Positions 34,510 through 42,121 of a stretch of 64,000 nt of DNA are shown here, one piece after another. Positions within the stretch are counted from its first letter, which is position 1, and every line of letters begins with the position of its first letter. The notes beneath the pieces are model-generated. The model was given only the letters and a program-made list of their open reading frames with translations. It was not told where the DNA came from and searched no databases. The translations under genes were made by a program, and so were the position numbers. Location of the stretch: positions 1 through 64,000 of the forward strand of contig DAXETV010000016.1 in assembly GCA_051155775.1 (NCBI GenBank), given 5' to 3'. Origin of the DNA: CAYSCZ01 sp051155775. Its GTDB lineage: Bacteria > Bacteroidota > Bacteroidia > Cytophagales > Cyclobacteriaceae.

Positions 34510-37120
34510 GCTGAACCATTTCACATGAAATATCCTGATATTGAGCTGCTGTATAAGGCAATCTTTTAAAAATATTTCCTTCATTATCCAAATAAATTAC
34601 GAAGTAGTAGTTTGCTTCCTTTATGTATTTAACAGCTAAATATGTAGGCGAAAGGCAATTTACATTGGATATATATTGATAGGTAGGTTCCAATATTTCA
34701 CCTTTCGCATTGCTAAGAATTCCAAAACCCTCTTCTCCTTTAAACCTGATAATTTTTTCATCATTATTTTGATATAATTCTTCATAATTTAATATCCCAT
34801 CATAGTAGGTATCTCCATTTTTTGTGTTTATAATAAACCATTCAATTTCTTCTTTAACCAGAATCGAAGTATCATTCCAAAAATCGATTGCTTTAAATTG
34901 AAAGTCAATAACCGGATTACCTTGAAGATCAACGATGCCCTTTTTAAAATCTTTTTCGGCTATCAGTAATGTGTCATTGAATTTTTCTAATCTGTTTTCA
35001 AATGACGGTTGAATTAATAATTCTTTCCGGAGGTCGTAAGCACCAAATTTTCCTTTATAAATAATCAATACCAGGTCATTATTTAGTTCACCGATGGCAT
35101 CATAGCTGTTTTTAAGAACCCATTGCCCGGAATTATTTACGATGCCTTTTTTATTTTGATAAGTCACTCTGAATAGGGTATCGGTAAGAAACTCAACTTT
35201 GCTTGCATTGATATCAAATAATAAATTACCCTGAGTATCATACAGTTCAATATTCTTTCCTTCCGATACAGCCAGGAATTCTTCTTTATATACTTCTTGA
35301 AAATCTTTAACAAGCGTGACCTTACTTTTATTTTCAATTTGGACTAACCGGTCTATAAATTGAATATATTCTTTATCCTCTTTGGTGTAAAAAACGAATG
35401 GATCGCTGATCAATTTTATCGAGTCACAATCGATGCGTGCTGTATTACTGCCGAATAAGGATATTAACTGCCACCCCTGACCCTCATCCATAGCCAGCCA
35501 GTTTTTATTTACCTCAACATTCTGTACTAGTTTATCATTGTAAGGCGCTCCTTCCCTGGTAAAAAGTCTGTAACCATCATCTTTTTTCACTAACCAGCCA
35601 GTGGATACGGGTTCGATAAATTGCTTATCTTCCGGGATAATGATTTCTAATTCATTGCTGATCAATGTCTCATGCTCACCTCTGAATGCAATTAAATATT
35701 TATTATTAATAAGCTCTACTTCATCATATCTAAAATCAAGCGACACTTCCTCATCATTAGCAGCTTTAATAAATTCTTCGATCGTAGAAACAGCCAACTG
35801 ACCATAACTTTCAAAAACCCAGAAGCCATCTACTACACGAATATCATCAAATCGCTGTTCAAATATTCTGCGTCCATTTATGGCCATTAATCCACAACTA
35901 TTATTATTGCATACTTTGAGTATGTTGTTTAAAAGTTCAATTTTTTCATACCCATTAGCAGTTATTTCGAAGCCGGTCTTATGAATTGCACGCAGGGAAT
36001 TGTCTTTCTTTAAAACAATTACTCCGGACCCCAAATCATGGGCATCATCAAAGTCTCCTTTGAAGAAAACTTCCCCTTCAAGATTTACAAGATAATTATC
36101 CCCGCTATTTGCTACCATCAGATAATCCTGATCGACTTTGCCACATTTATAGGCATCCGGTATATGTTCATAGTTTCCACTTAAAAAAGCCTTATCCTCA
36201 TCATCATAGAAAATGTATTCATCTTCCTGATAAATTGGGTATAGACACTGAGGTATATTTTTTTCAAGGTTTTTAATGGAGTCAACAACAGGCAGGAAGC
36301 CATCGTAGAACACAGGCAATTTTTCACCGGGAAATAAATGGTGCACGATGCCGATGGCTTTTTCGGCTACGGAAGATTTGGGGTACTCTATAAGGAAATC
36401 CAGCAGGTCGTTTTTTCTTCCTGAAGCAGTACTTATCCTGAAAATTTTTAGCTCAATTTGGTTACGGTACGGTGTATCCGGAAACTCAACAAGAAAATTT
36501 TTATAGCTTGATAGCTTCTTGTCTTTTGTTTTTTCTTCGTAGATAAGCTTTTGATAGCGTTTTTTTGCCTTATCATATTGATTTGATATAGGATAGGTTT
36601 CCATAAATCTTTTATAGGATTGCCATCTATTCTTCTGACTGGCTTCCAGAAAAGCCAGGCTATCCCTTTTAGCTATTGCTTTATTGATTTGTCCGGCACC
36701 CTCGAATTCATCTATAAATTCCTGATAACCTGATATTGTTGATACTTCCAATGACCTTTGAAAAGCCAATGAATCTATTCTTTCTTTTTGCTCATTGATA
36801 TCCTTTAATGAAATTTCATTTTTCTCCAGTTGGTCAAGAATATCTTCATCTCCAAGCGCATAGTCTTTAAGGGCAGCCACAATAAAATGATGGGATGAAT
36901 CAATGCTGTAGCGATTAAATGCCTTTTCGATAAAAAGAACCGAGTACAGATACTTAGCACCCGGATTTATAGGATCTTTTTCCAGGGATTTGAGTAATAG
37001 CGATTCCGCTTTGCCATAATCTCCTTCCTCAAGTGCTTTTTTTGCCCTTTTGTTCCTGTCTGCCGTTGCTTCATTTGAAACCAACAGGATGATTAAAAGC
37101 AAAAAGCCAAAACTTCTCAT
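34487..37120 (-). CDS. secreted TPR and WG-repeat protein
   Basis: About 877 residues from the ATG at 37120 (MRSFGFLLLIILLVSNEATA, a signal peptide); the frame is open three codons further. Residues 25-230 are TPR-like helices (ALEEGDYGKAESLLLKSLEKDP). The rest, about 260-860, is repeated WG-type beta units such as KKGIVNNSGQWVLKNSYDAI, FGAYDLRKELLIQPSF and KKGIVDLQGNPVIDF. WG-repeat proteins likely form propeller-like binding surfaces; no enzymatic motif is seen. It converges on and overlaps the RmlD-like gene by 23 bp. The methyltransferase-like gene starts 39 bp upstream on the same strand. Confidence 0.75.
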   Translation of the reverse strand: MRSFGFLLLIILLVSNEATADRNKRAKKALEEGDYGKAESLLLKSLEKDPINPGAKYLYSVLFIEKAFNRYSIDSSHHFIVAALKDYALGDEDILDQLEKNEISLKDINEQKERIDSLAFQRSLEVSTISGYQEFIDEFEGAGQINKAIAKRDSLAFLEASQKNRWQSYKRFMETYPISNQYDKAKKRYQKLIYEEKTKDKKLSSYKNFLVEFPDTPYRNQIELKIFRISTASGRKNDLLDFLIEYPKSSVAEKAIGIVHHLFPGEKLPVFYDGFLPVVDSIKNLEKNIPQCLYPIYQEDEYIFYDDEDKAFLSGNYEHIPDAYKCGKVDQDYLMVANSGDNYLVNLEGEVFFKGDFDDAHDLGSGVIVLKKDNSLRAIHKTGFEITANGYEKIELLNNILKVCNNNSCGLMAINGRRIFEQRFDDIRVVDGFWVFESYGQLAVSTIEEFIKAANDEEVSLDFRYDEVELINNKYLIAFRGEHETLISNELEIIIPEDKQFIEPVSTGWLVKKDDGYRLFTREGAPYNDKLVQNVEVNKNWLAMDEGQGWQLISLFGSNTARIDCDSIKLISDPFVFYTKEDKEYIQFIDRLVQIENKSKVTLVKDFQEVYKEEFLAVSEGKNIELYDTQGNLLFDINASKVEFLTDTLFRVTYQNKKGIVNNSGQWVLKNSYDAIGELNNDLVLIIYKGKFGAYDLRKELLIQPSFENRLEKFNDTLLIAEKDFKKGIVDLQGNPVIDFQFKAIDFWNDTSILVKEEIEWFIINTKNGDTYYDGILNYEELYQNNDEKIIRFKGEEGFGILSNAKGEILEPTYQYISNVNCLSPTYLAVKYIKEANYYFVIYLDNEGNIFKRLPYTAAQYQDISCEMVQLKDGLTD

Positions 37121-37168
37121 TCCTATCATTAGTAAGCAAAAGTAATTCTTTAAAATATTTGAAATTAC

Positions 37169-37756
37169 CTATAAGGACTTGATCACATTAGAAATATTGG
37201 GAAATAGTGATGGTACCGTTCTTTTATATGCCAAATAATCATCACCGTATTGCTTCAGTAATTTTTTTTCTTCAAAATAGATACCAAAGGGAAGGTATGT
37301 AAAAATAGTAATAATACTGACAAGGTTGGAAAGGGTTGGGGAGTAGCATATCAATCCAAGACAAATCATGATGGTGCCGGTGTATAACGGATGACGAATA
37401 AACCTTTGTATCCCAGACCGGTAAAGCTTTTCTTTTTTATCTGTAATCCCTATAAATGCTTTAAGTGAATAACCTTTAAAAGCTGATTTAAAAATCAGTA
37501 TACCCCATGTGGCAAAAACCAACCCAATAAATTTTGTAAGCGGATCAGATGGAAATAATACTTTTGATGAAGTCCACAACATTAGTAAAATAAGGGGTAT
37601 GAATGTTATTATCGCAATGATTGAGTAGATCAGCCTGTACCGGCTATAAATTTGCGGTATATTGACTTCCACCCATCGTTTGGTTTTACCTGACGCTAAG
37701 AAGCTATGCAGGGCTAAATACAGTGCCCAGCAAGCAGCCAACAAGATTATACTCAT
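37169..37756 (-). CDS. membrane methyltransferase-like protein (NnrU/ICMT superfamily)
   Basis: A 195-residue integral membrane protein with about five helices. The C-terminal third has the isoprenylcysteine carboxyl methyltransferase/phospholipid methyltransferase signature: RHPLYTGTIMICLGL and EEKKLLKQYGDDYLAYKRTVPSLFP. These residues bind S-adenosylmethionine in ICMT. The N-terminal half resembles NnrU-type membrane proteins. Substrate is unknown, possibly a membrane lipid or quinone-like compound. It lies upstream of the WG-repeat gene with a 48-bp gap. Confidence 0.8.
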   Translation of the reverse strand: MSIILLAACWALYLALHSFLASGKTKRWVEVNIPQIYSRYRLIYSIIAIITFIPLILLMLWTSSKVLFPSDPLTKFIGLVFATWGILIFKSAFKGYSLKAFIGITDKKEKLYRSGIQRFIRHPLYTGTIMICLGLICYSPTLSNLVSIITIFTYLPFGIYFEEKKLLKQYGDDYLAYKRTVPSLFPNISNVIKSL

Positions 37757-37805
37757 CTTTTGTTATAATAGTGGTGTATAATTGATTAATTGTAAATTTA
37801 ACTAA

Positions 37806-39020
37806 ATGGAATCTTTAACCATAGGTATAACGAGAGAAGGTAAAATACCAGTTGATTACCGAACGCCTTTGACGCCCTCACAAGCCAGAAAAATAATGGA
37901 TACCTATCCATGGCTTAAGGTTGTATGCCAATCCAGTGAATTAAGGTGTTATTCTGATAATGAGTACAGTAAGCTTGGAGTACAAATCGTGGAGCGTTTG
38001 GATCAATGCGATGTAATTTTTGGGGTAAAAGAAGTTCCCATTGAAGATTTGATCCCTGATAAGACCTATTTCTTTTTTTCTCACACAATTAAAAAGCAAT
38101 CTTATAATAGAGCTTTATTACAATCTATACTAAAAAACAACATCCGGTTGATAGACTATGAGTGCCTTACCAACCCGGATGGTAAAAGGATCATAGCATT
38201 TGGGCGTTATGCTGGAATTGTAGGTGCTTACAACACTATTTGGACATTTGGGAAAAGATATAATCTATTTGATGTGCGCAGGGCCAGAGATTGCTTTGAC
38301 CTCGAGGACCTCAAAAAAGAATATGATAAAATAAAACTACCCACCACTAAGATTGTAATCACCGGCGGAGGCAGGGTTGCAAAAGGGGCTATGGAAGTTT
38401 TGTTAGGGCTGAATATTAGAAAAGTTTCGCCTGCGAATTTTCTTATTGAGAGATATGATGGTCCTGTATTTACCCAACTCAATAGTCGAGACTATCATAA
38501 AAGAAGAGATGGAGGAACGTTCAATCGATTTGAATTTTTTAATGAGCCACAAAAGTATGAAGGGGATTTTCTGAAGTACACACGCGTCAGTGATATTTTA
38601 ATTGCATGTGCTTATTGGGATCCGAAATCACCAGTGCTGTTCCGCCGACAGGATATTTTGCAGCCATCATTTGAAATAACTGTTATTGGAGACGTGACAT
38701 GTGATATTGAAGGTTCCATTCCATCCACCAAAAAACCAGCCACCATTGAGGATCCCATCTACGATTATAACCCCAGCCAGGATTCCGTGGAGCCTGCACT
38801 TAGCGATGAAGCCAACCTAACGGTAATGGCAGTGGACAATCTACCTTGCGAGCTGCCCAGGGATGCTTCAAATGATTTTGGCAGTGACCTGATCAATAAA
38901 ATTTTTCCCCACTTGATGGGAAATGATTCAGAGAAGATTATCGAAAGGGCTACCATAGCCAAAGAGGGTTCTTTGACCGATGAATTTAAATACTTGCAGG
39001 CTTATGCAGACGGTAAATAA
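37806..39020 (+). CDS. saccharopine/alanine dehydrogenase-like NAD(P) oxidoreductase
   Basis: A 404-residue protein of the alanine dehydrogenase/PNT superfamily, closest in features to lysine-forming saccharopine dehydrogenases. The N-terminal domain begins LTIGITREGKIPVDYRTPLTPSQA and has FGVKEVP and FSHTIKKQ. GRYAGIVGAYNT is typical of the group. The NAD-binding Rossmann region is IVITGGGRVAKGA (about 182-194). A late DITCDIEGSIP-like stretch (VIGDVTCDIEGSIPST) matches the substrate domain. The physiological reaction is uncertain. The prfC gene follows 39 bp downstream. Confidence 0.82.
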   Translation: MESLTIGITREGKIPVDYRTPLTPSQARKIMDTYPWLKVVCQSSELRCYSDNEYSKLGVQIVERLDQCDVIFGVKEVPIEDLIPDKTYFFFSHTIKKQSYNRALLQSILKNNIRLIDYECLTNPDGKRIIAFGRYAGIVGAYNTIWTFGKRYNLFDVRRARDCFDLEDLKKEYDKIKLPTTKIVITGGGRVAKGAMEVLLGLNIRKVSPANFLIERYDGPVFTQLNSRDYHKRRDGGTFNRFEFFNEPQKYEGDFLKYTRVSDILIACAYWDPKSPVLFRRQDILQPSFEITVIGDVTCDIEGSIPSTKKPATIEDPIYDYNPSQDSVEPALSDEANLTVMAVDNLPCELPRDASNDFGSDLINKIFPHLMGNDSEKIIERATIAKEGSLTDEFKYLQAYADGK

Positions 39021-39032
39021 CAGCAATTTTTA

Positions 39033-39040
39033 TAATTTTG
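39033..39040 (+). promoter_or_regulatory. -7 box before prfC
   Basis: TAATTTTG matches the Bacteroidota -7 consensus TAnnTTTG exactly and ends 19 bp before the prfC start codon. No clear TTTG was found at the matching -33 distance, so it is a weak candidate. Confidence 0.35.
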
Positions 39041-39059
39041 CGGCTCTAAAAAATTCACT

Positions 39060-40640
39060 ATGCCGTTAGAAGAGGAAATAGCAAGGAGAAGAACCTTTGG
39101 TATAATTAGTCACCCCGATGCGGGTAAAACTACCTTAACAGAGAAATTACTGCTATTTGGAGGTGCTATTCAAACCGCAGGGGCTGTTAAATCCAATAAA
39201 ATAGACATGCATGCCCGCTCGGATTTTATGGAAATTGAGCGCCAAAGAGGTATTTCCGTTGCCACCTCAGTTATGGGATTTGACTATAAAAACACTAAGA
39301 TCAATTTATTGGACACCCCTGGTCACCAGGATTTTGCAGAAGACACATATCGCACACTCACGGCTGTAGATAGTGTGGTCATGGTAATTGATTGTGTGAA
39401 AGGTGTAGAGATACAAACCGAAAAGTTGATGGAAGTGTGCCGCATGCGGAGTACACCTGTTATTTGCTTTATTAATAAGTTGGACAGAGAGGGAAGGGAT
39501 CCGTATGAATTATTAGATGAGATCGAAGAGAAATTAAATATTAAGGTGAGGCCATTAAGCTGGCCCATCGGTATGGGGAAATCATTTCAGGGGGTTTACA
39601 ATTTATTTGAGAAAAAATTATTGCTTTTCAGGGCTAGTCAGCAGAAACTAACCAACGAGGTCTTGACAATCACGGATTTGTCGAACGGCCAGCTTGATAA
39701 AACGATAGGAGAAGATGAGGCAGTACAACTACGGGAAGATATTGAAATCATTGAGGAAGTATATGCAGATTTTGATGAAAGTGAATATCAAGAAGGAAAG
39801 GTAGCCCCGGTATTTTTTGGAAGTGCTGTCAATAATTTTGGTGTTCGTGAGTTACTGGATTGTTTTGTTAGTATAGCACCTCACCCAAGGGGCAGGATTA
39901 AGCAGGACCGGAAGGTAGTCCCTAATGAAAATAAATTTACGGGCTTTGTATTTAAGATTCACGCAAACATGGATCCCAAACACAGAAACCGCATAGCTTT
40001 TGCCAGGATATGCTCGGGAACGTTTGAAAGGGGAAAAAATTACCATCATGTACGGTTGGATAAAAAGCTTAGGTTTTCAAATGTAACCGCTTTTATGGCA
40101 CAGAATAAAGAAGTCATAGATCTGGCTTATCCAGGGGATATCGTAGGATTATATGATACCGGTAATTTAAAAATCGGGGACACGTTGAGTGAGGGGGAGA
40201 GTGGTACTTTTAAAGGCATACCTAGTTTTTCACCTGAACTTTTCAAAGAAGTGATCAATGAGGATGCTATGAAAAGCAAGCAATTGGAAAAGGGCCTCAA
40301 TCAGTTGATGGATGAAGGGGTAGCTCAGCTATTCACCTATGAAATGGGAGCCAGGAAGGTTGTGGGTACTGTCGGGGCATTACAGTTTGAAGTGATTCAA
40401 TATCGGCTGCTTCATGAATACGGTGCCAAATGCCGGTTTGTGCCAATAAACCTTTACAAAGCCGCCTGGATCGCTTGCAAAGACCAAAAAAAGTTGGATG
40501 CTTTCGTGCAGTCCAAGCTTCAGCATATTGCTCGCGATAAAGATGGAAAGCTTGTGTTTATGGCGCAGTCCCGTGCCTGGATGCAGATGGTACAGGATAA
40601 TTTCCCAGAGATCGAATATCACTTTGTGAGTGAGTTTTGA
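39060..40640 (+). CDS. prfC: peptide chain release factor 3
   Basis: A 526-residue translational GTPase that removes RF1/RF2 from the ribosome after peptide release. The G domain is complete: G1 HPDAGKTT (18-25), G2-region RGISV, G3 DTPGHQD and G4 NKLDREGRDP. The family-specific blocks AHPRGR and later FEVIQYRL, FVFKIHANMDPKHRNRIAF are present. Length is standard. It may be read from a promoter just upstream (see -7 box) or with the preceding dehydrogenase-like gene. Confidence 0.97.
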   Translation: MPLEEEIARRRTFGIISHPDAGKTTLTEKLLLFGGAIQTAGAVKSNKIDMHARSDFMEIERQRGISVATSVMGFDYKNTKINLLDTPGHQDFAEDTYRTLTAVDSVVMVIDCVKGVEIQTEKLMEVCRMRSTPVICFINKLDREGRDPYELLDEIEEKLNIKVRPLSWPIGMGKSFQGVYNLFEKKLLLFRASQQKLTNEVLTITDLSNGQLDKTIGEDEAVQLREDIEIIEEVYADFDESEYQEGKVAPVFFGSAVNNFGVRELLDCFVSIAPHPRGRIKQDRKVVPNENKFTGFVFKIHANMDPKHRNRIAFARICSGTFERGKNYHHVRLDKKLRFSNVTAFMAQNKEVIDLAYPGDIVGLYDTGNLKIGDTLSEGESGTFKGIPSFSPELFKEVINEDAMKSKQLEKGLNQLMDEGVAQLFTYEMGARKVVGTVGALQFEVIQYRLLHEYGAKCRFVPINLYKAAWIACKDQKKLDAFVQSKLQHIARDKDGKLVFMAQSRAWMQMVQDNFPEIEYHFVSEF

Positions 40641-40728
40641 TAAACCATGGATAAAACACTTTTATTTGACAATCTGTGATAAATATTATTACAAGTATTG
40701 TAAACAATGATTCATTATGTCAATCATT

Positions 40729-40875
40729 TTATCTTATCTTCAAAATCCACATCATTTCTTTTACATATTTTTTAATAGCCTGATAATTTTCAATGAATTT
40801 ATTTTTCAGTTCTTTATTATTCAAACTTTTAAATTGGAGTATATATAAAAGATTTTCAGTCCAGCATGTACTATT
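40729..40875 (-). pseudogene. possible 48-codon gene remnant
   Basis: The gap between prfC and sua5 is AT-rich and holds no complete gene. On the minus strand one frame stays open for 48 codons (translation ends ...YQAIKKYVKEMMWILKIR) between two stops. The composition, rich in Lys, Asn and Leu with helical spacing, is protein-like, but there is no ATG in a suitable place. It may be the tail of a decayed gene or chance in AT-rich DNA. The gap also has two weak AT hairpins at 40706-40728 and 40870-40889; the first could act as a terminator for prfC. Confidence 0.25.
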
Positions 40876-40916
40876 TTATAAAAAATAGTCTTTAAAAATT
40901 CATATATAATTAATTT

Positions 40917-41867
40917 TTATTTAACTGAAGCCCTTTTCAACCGGTCATTAATAGCCCGGCCTAACCCTTTTTCAGGAAATAATTCAGAAATTATGATTTC
41001 ACAGTCTGACTGATCTAGTTTTCGGAGGGCTTCAAAAAGCTTATGGGCTGCCTCATCAAGGTCACCATTTTCTGAAAGTACGATCTGATTATTTATACCA
41101 GCATAGTGTTTGAAGAATGATAAGACAGCTATCTTCTTATTTTTATAAGTTTTCATCAATTCAGGGATATTTCCTGTAAATAACGGCTTTCGCGGTGCAT
41201 AATGGCTTTTTAACATACCAGGAGCTGAGGGATTGGAGCTTTGATTAACGGATAGTCTTATTTTCCCCAATGCATCCTCCAGTAATTCCAGATTTATTCC
41301 ACCCAATCGGTAGATTACGGGCTTATCACCTTCAAAACCTAAGATAGTGGATTCTAATCCCACATCTGATGGGCCGCCATCTAATATGTATGGTATTTTG
41401 TCTCCCAGTTGTTGGGCAACATGTTCCGCTGACGTTGGGCTGATGTATCCAAAAGGATTAGCGCTGGGAGCAGCAAGAGGAAAGTCGAGCCTGGATAATA
41501 AATCCCGGGTTAGTGAATGCCTGGGCATGCGCACGGCCACGGTGTCTAATCCTGAAGAGGCCACATCCGGGACAATATTTTTTTTGGTTAAAACTAAAGT
41601 AAGTGGGCCCGGCCAATAGGCTCTTGCTAGCTCAACTGCCGGCTGAGGAATGGAATCTGAGATATCATGTAGTTGGTCAAAGGAATGGATATGCAATATC
41701 AGCGGGTCGAAAGATGGACGGTTTTTTACTTTAAAGATCTTCAACAAAGCATCAGGATCAAGCGCATTTCCTGCCAGGCCATAAACTGTTTCGGTAGGTA
41801 TGCCTACCAAGTCTCCTTTCCTTAGTAAATTAGCAGCGAGCAAAAGATCTGTACCTATTCTGGCCAT
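40917..41867 (-). CDS. sua5: L-threonylcarbamoyladenylate synthase (Sua5 type)
   Basis: A 316-residue enzyme that makes threonylcarbamoyl-AMP for the t6A tRNA modification, using threonine, bicarbonate and ATP. The YrdC domain (about 1-200) has GIPTETVYGLAGNA, KNRPSFDPLILHIH, WPGPLTLVL and SAPSANPFGYISPTSA, and the linker continues into the C-terminal Sua5 domain (about 220-316) with SAPGMLKSHYAPRKPL. This is the long Sua5 form rather than the short TsaC. It stands alone. Confidence 0.95.
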   Translation of the reverse strand: MARIGTDLLLAANLLRKGDLVGIPTETVYGLAGNALDPDALLKIFKVKNRPSFDPLILHIHSFDQLHDISDSIPQPAVELARAYWPGPLTLVLTKKNIVPDVASSGLDTVAVRMPRHSLTRDLLSRLDFPLAAPSANPFGYISPTSAEHVAQQLGDKIPYILDGGPSDVGLESTILGFEGDKPVIYRLGGINLELLEDALGKIRLSVNQSSNPSAPGMLKSHYAPRKPLFTGNIPELMKTYKNKKIAVLSFFKHYAGINNQIVLSENGDLDEAAHKLFEALRKLDQSDCEIIISELFPEKGLGRAINDRLKRASVK

Positions 41868-41944
41868 CTAGAATTTATTTTTGCTAAGCTAGGATTATTT
41901 TATGCTGGCTCATATTTTTAATTAATCAATAAATAAAAATCATC

Positions 41945-42121
41945 ATGAGTAATAAGACCAAATCCCTGATCAAAGCAATAACCATAATTGTGGTTACCGT
42001 ACTGGTGCTGTTGTCTTTAGATGTAGTGAGTATCAATTTACCATTTGTTGATGTGTTGATGGATTATAAGTTTTGGATTATGGTAATTGCTTTTGCTTTG
42101 ATGCTGGTTATTTCCAGGTGA
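41945..42121 (+). CDS. 58-residue small membrane protein
   Basis: An ATG frame of 58 codons, MSNKTKSLIKAITIIVV..., ends one base before the stop codon of the converging gene at 42122. It has a basic N-terminus and two hydrophobic stretches (about 9-30 and 42-57) separated by a loop with VDVLMDYK, so it is predicted to span the inner membrane twice. Upstream DNA is AT-rich, as in Bacteroidota translation starts. No known family is recognised. Because it is short, coding is probable but not proved. Confidence 0.55.
   Translation: MSNKTKSLIKAITIIVVTVLVLLSLDVVSINLPFVDVLMDYKFWIMVIAFALMLVISR

Noticed and set aside
40870..40889. AT-only hairpin before sua5 end as a terminator
   Set aside because: The 8-bp stem is only A/T and not followed by a T-run in the transcript direction, so support is too weak.
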